A stretch of DNA of 64,000 bases from an uncultured Clostridia bacterium. Lineage in GTDB: Bacteria; Bacillota; Clostridia; TANB77; CAG-508. The notes below the pieces were generated by a model. The model did no database searches, was not told the DNA's origin, and worked only from the letters and a program-made list of their open reading frames with translations. Position 1 is the first letter of the stretch; each line of letters starts with the position of its first letter. Position numbers and translations under genes: made by a program. The stretch lies in contig CAKOXK010000008.1 in assembly GCA_934130085.1 (NCBI GenBank), forward strand, positions 8,027-72,026, read 5' to 3'. This document shows positions 1-9,877 of the stretch, piece after piece.

Positions 1-93
1 GCTCTGCCAAGCGTTTGGTTTATTTAAACATACAATTGGCAAGACCGCTTTTGCGGAATTGTCATTTCCTATATTTAGGATACTCTAATTTTT

Positions 94-454
94 ATGAAAA
101 AGTCAAGAAATATTAGATTAAAACTAAAAAATAAATTTAGCTATTCTATTGATTTAGGAACAGATAGTATCTGTAGAATTAAATCTATTAGATGGACAAG
201 TTGAACTTATTTTGAGAGCATTAGAATTATATGGTTATAATCTTGAATATATGCTTAACAGTAATGATGCTACAGATGAGCAAAAACAAGAGAAAATATC
301 AATGTTAAAGTATACTTATGAACAAGTTTTAGCATCACAAGCTGAACAAGTTGATACAAAAACTAATAATATTGATAATTTAAGTAGTTTGGGCAAGTTA
401 TTAAGTAATAATTTTGTTCAAACACAGCAAAAGAATAACTTAAAAGCTATATAG
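94..454 (+). pseudogene. Frameshifted hypothetical protein gene
   Basis: An ATG at 94 opens a frame (MKKSRNIRLK...) that runs into TGA after 36 codons. The frame one base away stays open from about 158 to 454 and reads ...VSVELNLLDGQVEL and onward, without a good start of its own (the best is TTG at 212). Removing one A near 166 would join them as ...LGTD-VSVEL... and give a protein of about 119 aa. The second half is hydrophilic with a Gln/Asn-rich tail. I do not recognise the family. It is a broken gene or a sequencing error. Confidence 0.5.
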
Positions 455-1147
455 TTTTTTTTCATGTATACAAAGAAATAAGTAGGGAATAGGGGAATAG
501 GCTATTTTTAGAAATGTATAAAAGTATAAAAAAGAAATTTAAAATATTAAAAGAAATTTTAAAACAGAAAAATAAATACATAAAAAATTTATTCTATATA
601 AAAATAAAATATAAAATAAAAATTTCTTAAAAATATAAAACTAAACTTAAAATAATTTAAAGTAAAAAAAATTAGTAATAAAGATTCAGAAATTTTAAAA
701 TTTACAATTTTGTGTAAAGTAAAATTTTTTATATAATTTTTTATTAACGAACATTTGTTAATAATGTTTGTAAATAATTTTACATTATAATTTTAGATTA
801 CAAATCCATAATATAATTTTGCAATTATAACATGTTAAAATCGATTTTAAGACATTTTTATATTTAATCAAACAAGTTATATGTTTATGATTAGATATGT
901 CAATTTATAAATTTAGAGTTTATTGTATAATTTTTGTAGAAATGCTGATTTTTAGGCATTTGCTAAAAGTGCTTGAAAAATGCCAAAAAAGCGACGCACG
1001 AGAATCGATTTTAAGGCGTTTTTATTTTTTAGGCATATAACTTGTTGTTTGAATAATTGAGCAAAATACTGAAATATGGGGATTTGTGAAATTTTGATAA
1101 AAATAATCTAAAGCTATATAAATTTTTTTAAATATGTGGTTACAGTA
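455..1147. other. AT-rich non-coding stretch with degenerate repeats
   Basis: No convincing gene. It holds a direct repeat of about 22 bp (840-861 and 1004-1025, differing at two places in ATCGATTTTAAGRCRTTTTT) and an imperfect inverted repeat (CAAACAAGTTATATG at 869-883 against CATATAACTTGTTGTTTG at 1034-1051). A small hairpin (GGCATT...AATGCC) lies near 953-984. This could be the remains of a small mobile element. Confidence 0.45.
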
Positions 1148-1312
1148 ATGAAAAAAATCCAACCAAGAATAATTAAAAATAATGAGGCTTCAGAATCAAA
1201 TTTAAGAGAGTTTTATAAGGAATTGCAAAATTTTGCGGGTAGGACCATATATGTATGGTTTTATATTTTACTCCTATCTCTTTTTACGCAAAAGTTTAGT
1301 TTCACGCAATAA
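1148..1312 (+). CDS. Small hypothetical ORF (54 aa)
   Basis: ATG at 1148 begins MKKIQPRIIKNNEASESN. The N-terminal half is charged and the second half is hydrophobic (IYVWFYILLLSLF), possibly one membrane segment. There is no clear ribosome binding site and no family I recognise. It lies in an otherwise gene-poor region and may be spurious. Confidence 0.25.
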   Translation: MKKIQPRIIKNNEASESNLREFYKELQNFAGRTIYVWFYILLLSLFTQKFSFTQ

Positions 1313-1395
1313 ACAGTATCTCAAAATCAACAATAAAAAGTAACTATATTGGTTATCTCTCTCCCTCCTCTCTAAAATAAAAAGTAGAAAATCAA

Positions 1396-1572
1396 ATGGA
1401 TTCTAAAATAATTTTAAGAGACTTTAGTGTATTGAACTTTAAGCAAGAAATTATAAATGTACAAAATACAATAAATGAATATCTTAATAAAGGTTATACA
1501 ATAAAATCAAGCAACATAACAAAAATGAATGAAATGAAATACTTAATATATGTATTATTAGAAAAAGACTAG
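1396..1572 (+). CDS. Small protein, DUF4177-like (58 aa)
   Basis: ATG at 1396 starts MDSKIILRDF; the end reads YLIYVLLEKD. The arrangement of a short helix, NEYLNKGY and a C-terminal beta strand with VLLEK resembles DUF4177-type small proteins (a turn at 'GW/GY', then a 'YVLLEK' strand). The ribosome binding site is weak (AAAGTAGAAAA). A clean hairpin terminator overlaps the stop codon, which supports it being a transcribed unit. The family match is from memory and tentative. Confidence 0.45.
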   Translation: MDSKIILRDFSVLNFKQEIINVQNTINEYLNKGYTIKSSNITKMNEMKYLIYVLLEKD

Positions 1573-1596
1573 AATAATTAAATCCTAGTCTTTTTA
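1561..1596 (+). terminator. Bidirectional intrinsic terminator
   Basis: Stem AAAAGACTAG (1563-1572) pairs with CTAGTCTTTT (1585-1594), followed by a T-rich run. The left arm has an A-run, so the same hairpin can serve the convergent L,D-transpeptidase gene. Confidence 0.75.
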
Positions 1597-1653
1597 TATT
1601 TTGTAGCTTTATCATCTTAAAAATGAGTGAAATCACCTTACTTATTGTTTTTA

Positions 1654-2700
1654 TTAATCTTGATTCCAAGGACTGTTTGCACTGGTGTCTGTTGGATCCC
1701 ATTTCCTACATTCTTCATTATCAGATATTGTTTCTAGTAATGGCTTCCCCATTGGTCCTGGATTATCATCTCTGTAAAATTCAACTACTGTTCCTGCTAC
1801 AATATTATCATAAATCCATTTGGCATCCTCTACCCTCAATCGTATACATCCTAAAGAGGCTTTGGTTCCTAATTTATCATATTCCCAATACTCTAAACTT
1901 CCTGCATTTCCGTATTTAGAGTATGGTACCGAATGAAATAATATATTTCCTGTTATTTGTGTGGCATATTGTCCATATACACTTTGTTGCAATGTTGCCC
2001 ATCGATATTTTGATCCTGTTATTTTGTATGCTTTTTTAGGATATTTATTGCATGTTGGAGTAAATGTTCCTGTTGAACATAACATTACCTTGTATGGAAT
2101 ATTATGCTTCCCATCTTCCCCCTTTTTAAATACATTTACAACATTTTGCTCGTTATTAACTCTTATATAATATAATGTATTACTTTTTAAGACTTCTTCA
2201 AATTGAACCTTTTCATCATTACTGTCATTATTATTATTATTATTATTATTTGTATTATTATCCTTGTACTCTTTAATGCCTTGTTGTTTTAAATTGTTTG
2301 AACCAGAATTATTATTCATTCCATTATTGTTTGTTTCAGCTATATTGGAATTTTGATTAGAAATATTATCCTCATTATTATTATTTATTTCAAATATGAT
2401 TGTATTGTTTGCTGTAGTAATATCATTTGAATTTTCTAATTCTGATGCACTATTTGTATTTCTAAATTCAACTGATGTATTTAATGAATCTGATGTATTT
2501 ATTGTTTTTTTTGAAGCGTTCACGTCTGCACTTATATTATTGCCTAAATTATTAGATTTGCTCTTATTTATTAATTCGTGATTTTTTATTATTAAAATAA
2601 TGATTAATGCAATTATTATTAATAGTGTTAATAGCTTTTTTATATTGGAATTTGATGTTGCTTTTAGTCTTTTTTCTTTTTTTATTTCATTCCTTTTCAT
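1654..2700 (-). CDS. L,D-transpeptidase (YkuD domain), membrane anchored
   Basis: 348 aa. An N-terminal cytoplasmic basic stretch is followed by a membrane segment (residues about 22-40: LLTLLIIIALIIILII), then a long Asn/Ser-rich spacer (to about residue 165) with a run of Asn codons. The C-terminal domain carries the YkuD signature: a conserved His in ILFHSVPYS, then SLGCIRLR, where Cys is the catalytic nucleophile. Known enzymes of this family make 3-3 cross-links in peptidoglycan or attach proteins to it, outside the membrane. The poly-Asn linker is a simple-sequence tract likely to vary in length. SD-like AAAGGA lies 12 nt before the ATG. Its 5' end is 30 bp from the end of rho, so it may be co-transcribed. 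Confidence 0.88.
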   Translation of the reverse strand: MKRNEIKKEKRLKATSNSNIKKLLTLLIIIALIIILIIKNHELINKSKSNNLGNNISADVNASKKTINTSDSLNTSVEFRNTNSASELENSNDITTANNTIIFEINNNNEDNISNQNSNIAETNNNGMNNNSGSNNLKQQGIKEYKDNNTNNNNNNNNDSNDEKVQFEEVLKSNTLYYIRVNNEQNVVNVFKKGEDGKHNIPYKVMLCSTGTFTPTCNKYPKKAYKITGSKYRWATLQQSVYGQYATQITGNILFHSVPYSKYGNAGSLEYWEYDKLGTKASLGCIRLRVEDAKWIYDNIVAGTVVEFYRDDNPGPMGKPLLETISDNEECRKWDPTDTSANSPWNQD

Positions 2701-2730
2701 TTGCTTTTTTTATTCCTTTACATGTTAGCT

Positions 2731-4278
2731 TTATTTTACCTTGAATATATTAGCTAGTCTTTCGACTAATTCTGCGTTATTTTTTGTTCTCATAACTTCA
2801 TTTATAAAGTCTTCTGTTACTTCTGCTTGTTGCATTGTTGATAAAGCTTTTCTTACAGCATACATTGTTGATAATTCTTGTTTTGATAGTAATAAATCTT
2901 CTCTACGTGTTCCTGACTTATTAATATTAATTGCAGGGAATATTCTTTTCTCAGACATGCTTCTATCTAATACAACTTCCATATTTCCTGTACCTTTGAA
3001 TTCTTCAAATATTACCTCGTCCATTCTACTTCCTGTTTCAACTAAAGCAGTTGCTAATATTGTAAGACTTCCACCATTTTCAATATTTCTTGCTGCTCCA
3101 AAGAATTTCTTTGGCTTGTGAAGAGCAGCAGGATCAAGTCCACCTGAAAGGGTTCTTCCTGAAGCTGGTACTGTTAAGTTATATGCTCTTGCAAGTCTTG
3201 TTATACTATCAAGTAATATAACTACATCTTTATTTTGTTCTATTAGTCGTTTTGCTCTTTCAAGAACCATTTCTGCTACTTTAACATGATGCTCAGGTAA
3301 TTCATCAAATGTAGAATAGATTACTTCGCCTTTTATTGAGCGCTTCATATCTGTAACTTCCTCTGGTCTTTCATCTATTAGAAGGACTATTAGTTCTATT
3401 TCAGGATTATTTTGTGAAATACTGTTTGCAATTTTCTTTATTAATGTAGTTTTTCCTACTTTAGGTGGAGCAACTATCATTCCTCTTTGTCCTTTTCCTA
3501 TAGGGCAAATTAAATCTATCATTCTAGTTGCGTATTCATTTTGAGTAGTTTCTAATTTAATTCTTTCATTAGGATATATAGGAGTTAATTCATCAAACTT
3601 TTTCCTTCTGTAAGCTTGTTCTGGAGCTTGGCCATTTACTTCGCCAACAAATATTAATGCTGGGAATTTTTCTCCGATATTTGGTTTACGTGCTATTCCA
3701 CGAATTTTATCTCCGTTATCAAGTTTAAATCTTCTTATTTGTACTGGTGAGATATAAATATCATCGGGGGTAGATAAATAATTCTTTCCTCTTAAAAAAC
3801 CATATCCATCTGGCATGATCTCAAGAATTCCTTCTGCAACTGAATCATTAGCACTGCTTAATTTGTAACCTTCAACTACTTTTGGTTCATCATATAAATC
3901 AAGTTTGTATTCTTCATTTTCCAGGTTTGAATCACCGTTGTTATTATCCGCTTCTTTATTATCATTTTTTATATCATTTGCTTCTTTAAATCCTCTTAAC
4001 TCCTTAGTATCATCAAATTCTATTACATGATTTATCTCTCCATTTGATTCTTTAAAGTTTTTGTAGTTTCTTTTTAAACTATTTATATTCTCTTCTGCAA
4101 TATTTGAATTACTAATTTGATTTGATTTGTTTCCTTTTACTTCTTTGCTACTATCTGAATTTTTGCTATTTTCTAGTATTTCTTCGATTTCATTTCTCTT
4201 AAGTTTTGAAACATTCTTAATTCCTTGTTCTTTGGCCATCTGCCTTAATTCAACTAATGTGTAATCTTTATAATCCAT
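2731..4278 (-). CDS. rho: Transcription termination factor Rho
   Basis: 515 aa, longer than the ~420 aa of simple Rho because of an acidic, Asn-rich insert (residues about 45-130) after the N-terminal SAP-like Rho_N helix-turn-helix (YTLVELRQMAKEQGI). The cold-shock-like RNA-binding domain follows (LEIMPDGYGFLRG), then the RecA-type motor with Walker A APPKVGKTT, Walker B VVILLDSITRLARAYN and the C-terminal RNA-contact segment. It is a hexameric RNA helicase that ends transcription at C-rich sites. SD GAAAGGAA precedes the ATG. Low-complexity inserts in Rho N-termini are known in several phyla. Confidence 0.96.
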   Translation of the reverse strand: MDYKDYTLVELRQMAKEQGIKNVSKLKRNEIEEILENSKNSDSSKEVKGNKSNQISNSNIAEENINSLKRNYKNFKESNGEINHVIEFDDTKELRGFKEANDIKNDNKEADNNNGDSNLENEEYKLDLYDEPKVVEGYKLSSANDSVAEGILEIMPDGYGFLRGKNYLSTPDDIYISPVQIRRFKLDNGDKIRGIARKPNIGEKFPALIFVGEVNGQAPEQAYRRKKFDELTPIYPNERIKLETTQNEYATRMIDLICPIGKGQRGMIVAPPKVGKTTLIKKIANSISQNNPEIELIVLLIDERPEEVTDMKRSIKGEVIYSTFDELPEHHVKVAEMVLERAKRLIEQNKDVVILLDSITRLARAYNLTVPASGRTLSGGLDPAALHKPKKFFGAARNIENGGSLTILATALVETGSRMDEVIFEEFKGTGNMEVVLDRSMSEKRIFPAININKSGTRREDLLLSKQELSTMYAVRKALSTMQQAEVTEDFINEVMRTKNNAELVERLANIFKVK

Positions 4279-4467
4279 TATTATTCCTTTCTAATTTTAT
4301 AAAATTGTTCGTTAGTAGATTTGCTTTTGATTTAATAATCAATGTTAATGATCTTCTTTTTATTATTATTTATTTTTAGTATTATTGGAAAATGTATAGA
4401 AAAAATAATTCGTACTATGATTTCATCTAAAATATACCATATATATATCATAATTAAAATTTAAAAG

Positions 4468-5319
4468 TCAATAAGTAAAGGGATTTTGATTTATATAAAT
4501 TTCTTTATAGTATGTAGTATTTGTATACTTCTCATTATTTTTTGTTAATATAACAGCTTTATTAGGTTTTACTTCTTTATTTGAAACAAGTTTTATTGAA
4601 TATTGGTTTTTTATTTTGTATGTATGGTAATCTATGTATTTTGAATCGCAATATAATTCTAATGTATTAACAATATCTTCGAAATCTTCACTATCATAGA
4701 AAATATCAATTGCATTCAAAGAAATAGCAATAATGTTGTTTTTAGCTTCTAAATAATTGGTTTTTGAGTACTCTTTTTTTAGATAGTCTTTGTAAAATAA
4801 TAAATTATCTACACAAACAATTAAGTCCTTTTCCTTAAATTCTTCAGTTTTTCTTGTATCTTTTATTTCTTTTATGTTTTTTACGTTTTCTTTGTTTATT
4901 TTGTTTCCTATGACGTTTATGACTCTTTCATCTTCTACATTTCTTATGTTTGTATAGTTTATTAAACTATTTTCAAATGTATTATTGATTATTTGTATTA
5001 TTGCTTTTGTTGTATTTTCAAGTATTCCAGATGATGAAATTTCAGCTTTTATTCCATTCTCTATGCAAAATAAGCAAATTTCTATTAGACTATCTATATT
5101 TCCATTCGTAACTATTATAACTTTTGAATTTATAATTCTTGTATTTTGTAAATTTAAATAATTATATAGTTTTTTGAAGTTTCCTTTATCTTTTTTATAA
5201 TTATTTAAAGCATTAACAAGAGAAGTAGAGTTCACCTCTACCCTCTCATTGTCTTGTTCTAATGCTTTTTTAATTTTATCAAAATAATAATTAAAATTGT
5301 TTGCTAGTTTCTCATACAT
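4468..5319 (-). CDS. Unrecognised protein (283 aa)
   Basis: I do not recognise this protein. It starts MYEKLANNFNYYFDKIKKAL and alternates hydrophobic strands (KVIIVTNG, LIVCVDNLLFY, NIIAISLNAIDI) with amphipathic helices, as in an alpha/beta Rossmann-like fold. No signal peptide or membrane segment is evident. The region around VIIVTNGNIDSLIEICLFCI vaguely recalls aldehyde-dehydrogenase-like folds, but no catalytic Cys motif is visible. The ribosome binding site is weak. It lies between rho and the 1069-aa orphan, on the same strand. Confidence 0.6.
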   Translation of the reverse strand: MYEKLANNFNYYFDKIKKALEQDNERVEVNSTSLVNALNNYKKDKGNFKKLYNYLNLQNTRIINSKVIIVTNGNIDSLIEICLFCIENGIKAEISSSGILENTTKAIIQIINNTFENSLINYTNIRNVEDERVINVIGNKINKENVKNIKEIKDTRKTEEFKEKDLIVCVDNLLFYKDYLKKEYSKTNYLEAKNNIIAISLNAIDIFYDSEDFEDIVNTLELYCDSKYIDYHTYKIKNQYSIKLVSNKEVKPNKAVILTKNNEKYTNTTYYKEIYINQNPFTY

Positions 5320-5488
5320 ATTTCTATTTAGAGTCCTTTTTATAGTTTAATTTTATAGTTTAGTACTATATTTTGCTCTTATATTCTAGTAGCTGCATTC
5401 AGTTCTTATATCTGGAGCAACATGTTCTAATTTATATACTTTTAATATTTGTATTTTTAATAGCTAATTGTTATCATTGTATTGCATT

Positions 5489-8400
5489 TTATTCTTTTTC
5501 TTTTATATTACATAAATTTTTTGTACTTTCTTGCTCTTGGTCTATGTAAAAACTGTCTTTTATCTTGCTTTTCCATGTTTTGACATGATTTACTCTTTTT
5601 AATTTCGAGTTATCTTTATTCTTTCTGAAATATGAAATGACTGTTGGAAAGTCTAATATTTTTTCATCATCTAGTTTTTTAATAAAATAATCTTTCATAC
5701 TTTCATAAGTTTTTATATCCATTGTGTAAGAAGCGTGGTTTGTTAAGTCACTTTTGATGCTTCCTTTTTTCTTAGTTCCGATAGTTTCAATTGATACTCT
5801 TCCTAATTTATGTGATATATAGATCCATGCATTTGCTGTTCTTGTAAATGTAATGTTGTTGTCTATTCCATAATATGTGTCATGTCTATCAAAAAATGGG
5901 TATTTAATTTGTTCATTTCTTATTTTGCCATTTGATATATTTGAGTTTTTCGATTTAGCATGTTTAACAAATTGTTCTTTTGATTCTTCTGGTATTGCAT
6001 CAAGCAATAGGTACTGACTATCTATAAAAAATTGAAAGTTATCACTATCAAATCCCCTTTGTATTCCTTCACAATTTTCATCATGGCAACCATAGACAGA
6101 CATTAAGATTAAAAATTTGTCATCTTGTGAAAAGTATCTTGTTTTGAATAGTTTTTCTAGTAATGCTCTTTTTCTGTGGTTCTCTTCAAATCCTGCTTTT
6201 GACACAAATTTATCATTAAATATGTATTTCAATGTTGATACATCAATTGTGTTTTCATCTGCAATTAATGCTCCAATAACATTCATATAATTTTGCTCTT
6301 TACTTGCAATTTGTGATAAGAATTCTTTGCTTAACATTCTATTTCTTCCAAGTTCGATTAATGAGTCTTGATAGAATTTACTACCGTTTTTAGCTAATTC
6401 TTCTTGGAATTCTCTAAATTCATTTTCAAATTCTTCTTTTTCATCATAGCTTAAAGTTTCTTCATATTCTTTGAATTTCTTTATAAAGTCTTTGGCACTA
6501 TATTTTGTATCTTTTTTTGATATTCTTATTGATTGTTTAAATAGCAATTTTAATTCTTCTCTTTTTGTTATATCTGAGCTCGTTTGTACTTCTGTTTGCT
6601 TTTCACTTTTTATTTGTTTCTTTTCTGATTCTGGCATTTGTTCTTTTACATCTTTTTGAAGTTCCCTTATAAAGTCAGCTCCGCCCAGTTCTATTCCTTT
6701 ATCTTTATCAATTATATTTTCATTATACAACAGTTTTAATATTGACGGACTGTATATTAGTGTATCAAGCATATTTTCAATTTCAAATAAAGCTTTTTCA
6801 TCTTTATATAAGTTATTAGATACATAAAGAGCTTGATTGTAATTATAATCCTCTCTGATTTGTTCTAACTGACTTTTTGTGTAGTTCTCGTTTAGGAAAT
6901 CATATTCACTTAATAGCTCTTTAAAATCTCTTTCTTCAAATCCATCATTCTTTTTAAGATTCTCAAACACTATATCTTTATTTAATATTAAAAATTGTTT
7001 AACTAATAATTTTGGCTTTGCTTCCATTAAACTTACATCAATGTCAGGATTTTTAGCAAATGCTTCCTTTCTAAATTGATTTACCTCATCTATTGTGAGA
7101 TTTCCTAAGGTATAATTGCCTTTTAAAAAGCCTGCAATATTTTTATCAGTAAAACCTCCTGCTTTTAATATGTTATTTAAATTTGTTATACCAGATTTGT
7201 TAAGATCTTTTTTTAATATTAACAATATAACTTTATCAATGCTTAAATCATCATTATCTTCTAAAATATCAAACAGTTCTTTTTCATTTATTCCATTATA
7301 TTTATAATATCCATATAATATTGTTTCTGGACTATCTTGTACAAGTCTTAAATAGCATTTAAGCTCATCAACCGTAAATGGGTATACAGAGTCTTTTATA
7401 ATTTTAATAAAGTTCTCAGGGTCTTTATTAATCATAACATTAACATAGTCTGTTAATTCTTCATAAAAATAATTCTCAAGTTTTTCATGATTTAACTCTA
7501 CAGTTTGCATTGTTTTATTATTAGAATCTTCATCCTTGAATTTTGAGAAAACAATTATTGGAGCATTATTTTCTTTCTCAGTAGCACAAATTCCATCGTA
7601 TGCACCCTTAAGTCTTATTGTAAAATTAATTAAATCCTCAGGAGCATATTGCTTTTTAGGAGCTTCATTTTTTAGAAAATTTAAAGTTCTATATAATACA
7701 ACTGCGTAGAATTTTTTATTATCTATATATGGAACATAGTTTGGATCATCAAGTAAATCTCTAATTTTCTCTGTAACTATAGAATCTTCTTTTATCTCAT
7801 AATCACCTTTGCCTTCATTTCGAGCAAGCCAATTAAATCTTCCTTTATCAATATCTTCTTGTGTAGGACGATCATATTTACTTAATAAATCAACATTAAA
7901 CAATGCTCTATATCCACATTCTACTGAGCTTGTAACTGCCTCAACATCAAGAGGATAAAGCCTTTTAGCTATAAAGTCTTTGGTATCTTTAGTAAATTTA
8001 AGGTATTTTCCTTTTTTAGCTTTATTATTCATTATTTCTTTGTACGTATATGATTGAAATTTTGATGCTTGCTTTCCACCTATTCCTGTTGCGAATACAC
8101 ATACATTACTTGTATCACGATTAGCGAAAACAATATCAATATAATCTCTAAAAACTTTATCAACACTTTTATTGGTTTCAGAGCCTAAATCATAAGCATC
8201 TCTAATTGTTTTATCTGTTAAATTTACATTAATTATGTTTTTATCAACATCAGCAATATCAAATTTTTTCTCATCTATATCTTTAATTGTTAATTGACCA
8301 CGATTCTCCTCAACCCTTTTCTGAAAAGCTTTGTAAAGCAATAAGATAAGCCTTTTTTCATCTATATATGAAAGTTGTTTTTCGTTATATTCTTCAGGTG

Positions 8401-8698
8401 ATAGCTTTTTGTTTCTTTTGTCAGTCAAAAAATTAATAAAATCCTCATATTTTGCAGGATAAACCGATCCTGATAATACATCAATGTACTTTTGATCCCA
8501 TATTAAGTCTTCAAGAATAAGTGCAACAGTTTTATCTTGTCTAAGGCTTTCAAGCAATACGTATGCCAAACTTTTTTCTTTTTCACCATAAGGCATATTT
8601 TCCTTCTCTGCTTCTGTAAAAATGCTTCTTAGATAATCATACGCACCATAAGTTCCATACTCGTTTTCTTTTATATCATTTAAATTTTCTGGTACCAT
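5489..8698 (-). CDS. Large unrecognised cytoplasmic protein (1069 aa)
   Basis: A single long frame with SD GGGAAG before ATG and a good promoter upstream. It is almost entirely charged and predicted helical (many EE/KK-rich segments, with a possible coiled coil at about residues 690-790 around KEYEETLSYDEKEEFENEF). It has no signal peptide or membrane segments. Possible metal or disulfide residues sit in YGCHDENCEG (about residue 915). The C-terminal third is more globular (TFTRTANAWIYISHKLGRVSIETIG). I cannot assign a domain. Length and stable context suggest a real gene; function unknown. Confidence 0.75.
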   Translation of the reverse strand: MVPENLNDIKENEYGTYGAYDYLRSIFTEAEKENMPYGEKEKSLAYVLLESLRQDKTVALILEDLIWDQKYIDVLSGSVYPAKYEDFINFLTDKRNKKLSPEEYNEKQLSYIDEKRLILLLYKAFQKRVEENRGQLTIKDIDEKKFDIADVDKNIINVNLTDKTIRDAYDLGSETNKSVDKVFRDYIDIVFANRDTSNVCVFATGIGGKQASKFQSYTYKEIMNNKAKKGKYLKFTKDTKDFIAKRLYPLDVEAVTSSVECGYRALFNVDLLSKYDRPTQEDIDKGRFNWLARNEGKGDYEIKEDSIVTEKIRDLLDDPNYVPYIDNKKFYAVVLYRTLNFLKNEAPKKQYAPEDLINFTIRLKGAYDGICATEKENNAPIIVFSKFKDEDSNNKTMQTVELNHEKLENYFYEELTDYVNVMINKDPENFIKIIKDSVYPFTVDELKCYLRLVQDSPETILYGYYKYNGINEKELFDILEDNDDLSIDKVILLILKKDLNKSGITNLNNILKAGGFTDKNIAGFLKGNYTLGNLTIDEVNQFRKEAFAKNPDIDVSLMEAKPKLLVKQFLILNKDIVFENLKKNDGFEERDFKELLSEYDFLNENYTKSQLEQIREDYNYNQALYVSNNLYKDEKALFEIENMLDTLIYSPSILKLLYNENIIDKDKGIELGGADFIRELQKDVKEQMPESEKKQIKSEKQTEVQTSSDITKREELKLLFKQSIRISKKDTKYSAKDFIKKFKEYEETLSYDEKEEFENEFREFQEELAKNGSKFYQDSLIELGRNRMLSKEFLSQIASKEQNYMNVIGALIADENTIDVSTLKYIFNDKFVSKAGFEENHRKRALLEKLFKTRYFSQDDKFLILMSVYGCHDENCEGIQRGFDSDNFQFFIDSQYLLLDAIPEESKEQFVKHAKSKNSNISNGKIRNEQIKYPFFDRHDTYYGIDNNITFTRTANAWIYISHKLGRVSIETIGTKKKGSIKSDLTNHASYTMDIKTYESMKDYFIKKLDDEKILDFPTVISYFRKNKDNSKLKRVNHVKTWKSKIKDSFYIDQEQESTKNLCNIKEKE

Positions 8699-8757
8699 AA
8701 TCTTCCCATTTTAATCATCTCAAATATGATTAAACCTTTCTAAAACAAACTCATTTC

Positions 8758-8786
8758 ATTATAGCATAATTATGTAAATTAATCAA
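8758..8786 (-). promoter_or_regulatory. Sigma-A type promoter of the 1069-aa gene
   Basis: On the minus strand: -35 TTGATT (8781-8786), 17-bp spacer, -10 TATAAT (8758-8763) with an extended TGC just before it. The -10 is about 60 bp upstream of the ATG at 8698. Confidence 0.65.
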
Positions 8787-8837
8787 GTCAAAAGGCTTAT
8801 AATCTAAGCGTTTTATGAAAAATTGTCGCAATAAAAA

Positions 8838-8882
8838 AATAAACTCTGCTTATTAAGCAAAGGCTCTATAAACAGAATTTAT
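8838..8882 (-). terminator. Terminator after the HdeD-like gene
   Basis: An imperfect stem pairs AATAAATTCTG with CAGAGTTTATT on the minus strand, then a T-run. It lies just beyond the stop at 8901. Confidence 0.6.
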
Positions 8883-8900
8883 TCTTTTAGTTAATATTTT

Positions 8901-9494
8901 TTACTTATTTTTTGTTTTTTCTTCTGATGTAATATCTTTGACAGCTTTTTCAACTTCTTTAATTTGTGTTAGAATGTAAACATCATCATAAATATTAAAT
9001 AATTGAGTTACTAATAATACAACTCCTGAAATTTTAATAATTACTTCAAATGATGTTGCTGGATTAAGCATTACTGCGACTCCTAGTGCTATTGAAACTA
9101 ATGAAAGAATTAACATAAGTCCCCATTTTGTATCTCTAACACCCCTTATATTGAAAGCTATTTGCAATTTTAGTATTCCTTCAAGTATAATCCATATTCC
9201 AAGTACTAATGGTAGAACTTTTTCAATTGATGAAACATTGCATACAACAACAAAACCTAAAACGATATCTATTATTGATTCAGCAAGTTCATAACTGAAA
9301 TATCTGTATTCATTTTGAATTCTAAAATATGAAGCAAAATGAATTAAGCCATCAGCTACTAATATATATCCGAACATTATGATTACTACCCCAAGTACAT
9401 CGATTGGTTTAAATACCATAAATAAAGATATTACAATTAATAAGCATGAAATAAAGATTGAATCTCTACCGATTTTCTTAATGTAACTTTCCAT
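8901..9494 (-). CDS. HdeD/DUF308 family membrane protein
   Basis: 197 aa, with about six hydrophobic segments in pairs (for example FISCLLIVISLFMVF, VLGVVIIMFGYILVADGL, VLPLVLGIWIILEGIL, WGLMLILSLVSIALGVAVML). The spacing and the G-W/I-EG motifs are those of the DUF308/HdeD family. HdeD is linked to acid resistance in enterobacteria; in Firmicutes the role is unknown. The C-terminus is a short charged tail. SD TAAGGAGG lies 7 nt before the ATG. A 47-bp piece of its 3' end (8926-8972) is repeated exactly at 20201-20247. Confidence 0.85.
   Translation of the reverse strand: MESYIKKIGRDSIFISCLLIVISLFMVFKPIDVLGVVIIMFGYILVADGLIHFASYFRIQNEYRYFSYELAESIIDIVLGFVVVCNVSSIEKVLPLVLGIWIILEGILKLQIAFNIRGVRDTKWGLMLILSLVSIALGVAVMLNPATSFEVIIKISGVVLLVTQLFNIYDDVYILTQIKEVEKAVKDITSEEKTKNK
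8926..8972. repeat. 47-bp exact repeat, copy inside the HdeD-like gene
   Basis: Starts GATGTAATATCTTTGACAGC and ends GTGTTAG on the plus strand. It is identical to 20201-20247. This copy encodes part of the HdeD-like C-terminal tail, so it is the likely source. Confidence 0.9.
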
Positions 9495-9660
9495 TAAATT
9501 ATCCTCCTTAGTAAAAATTTAATTACATATTATCATAAGCATAAAAAATTGTGAATACTTTTTACAAAATTTAATATTATTAAGACATTTTTTTCTAAAT
9601 ATAATTTACTTTTTCAATTGAATATTAAGATAATTTGTAAAAGTTGCTATTAATTTATAT

Positions 9661-9810
9661 AAAAAAAGATTTAATATTATATTGTTTTTCGAAGCCTTGT
9701 TCGTTTTTTTCTTCGTTAGTCCAAACTGTACTTGCGGAAGAAAAAAACATTCGCGCTTCGCTTGATCGCTAACGCGGCTTTCTTAAACAATATAATCTTA
9801 AATCTTTTTT
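9661..9810. repeat. Dispersed palindromic element, copy 1
   Basis: A ~150-bp imperfect palindrome between prfB and the HdeD-like gene. Outer arms AAAGATTTAATATTATATTG (9664-9683) and the near-complement around 9786-9808. An inner 12-bp stem GTTTTTTTCTTC (9703-9714) pairs with GAAGAAAAAAAC (9737-9748), and a GC-rich segment CGCGCTTCGCTTGATCGC lies on one side only. Related copies are at 16781-16928 (inverted) and 42657-42801. Neither arm can be translated. The GC-rich core contrasts with its AT-rich surroundings. Confidence 0.85.
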
Positions 9811-9877
9811 CTTTTTAATTAATTAAGATAGTTTAATTGCTTACGTTATTAGTATTAAATTTACAATTTTCATGTCT

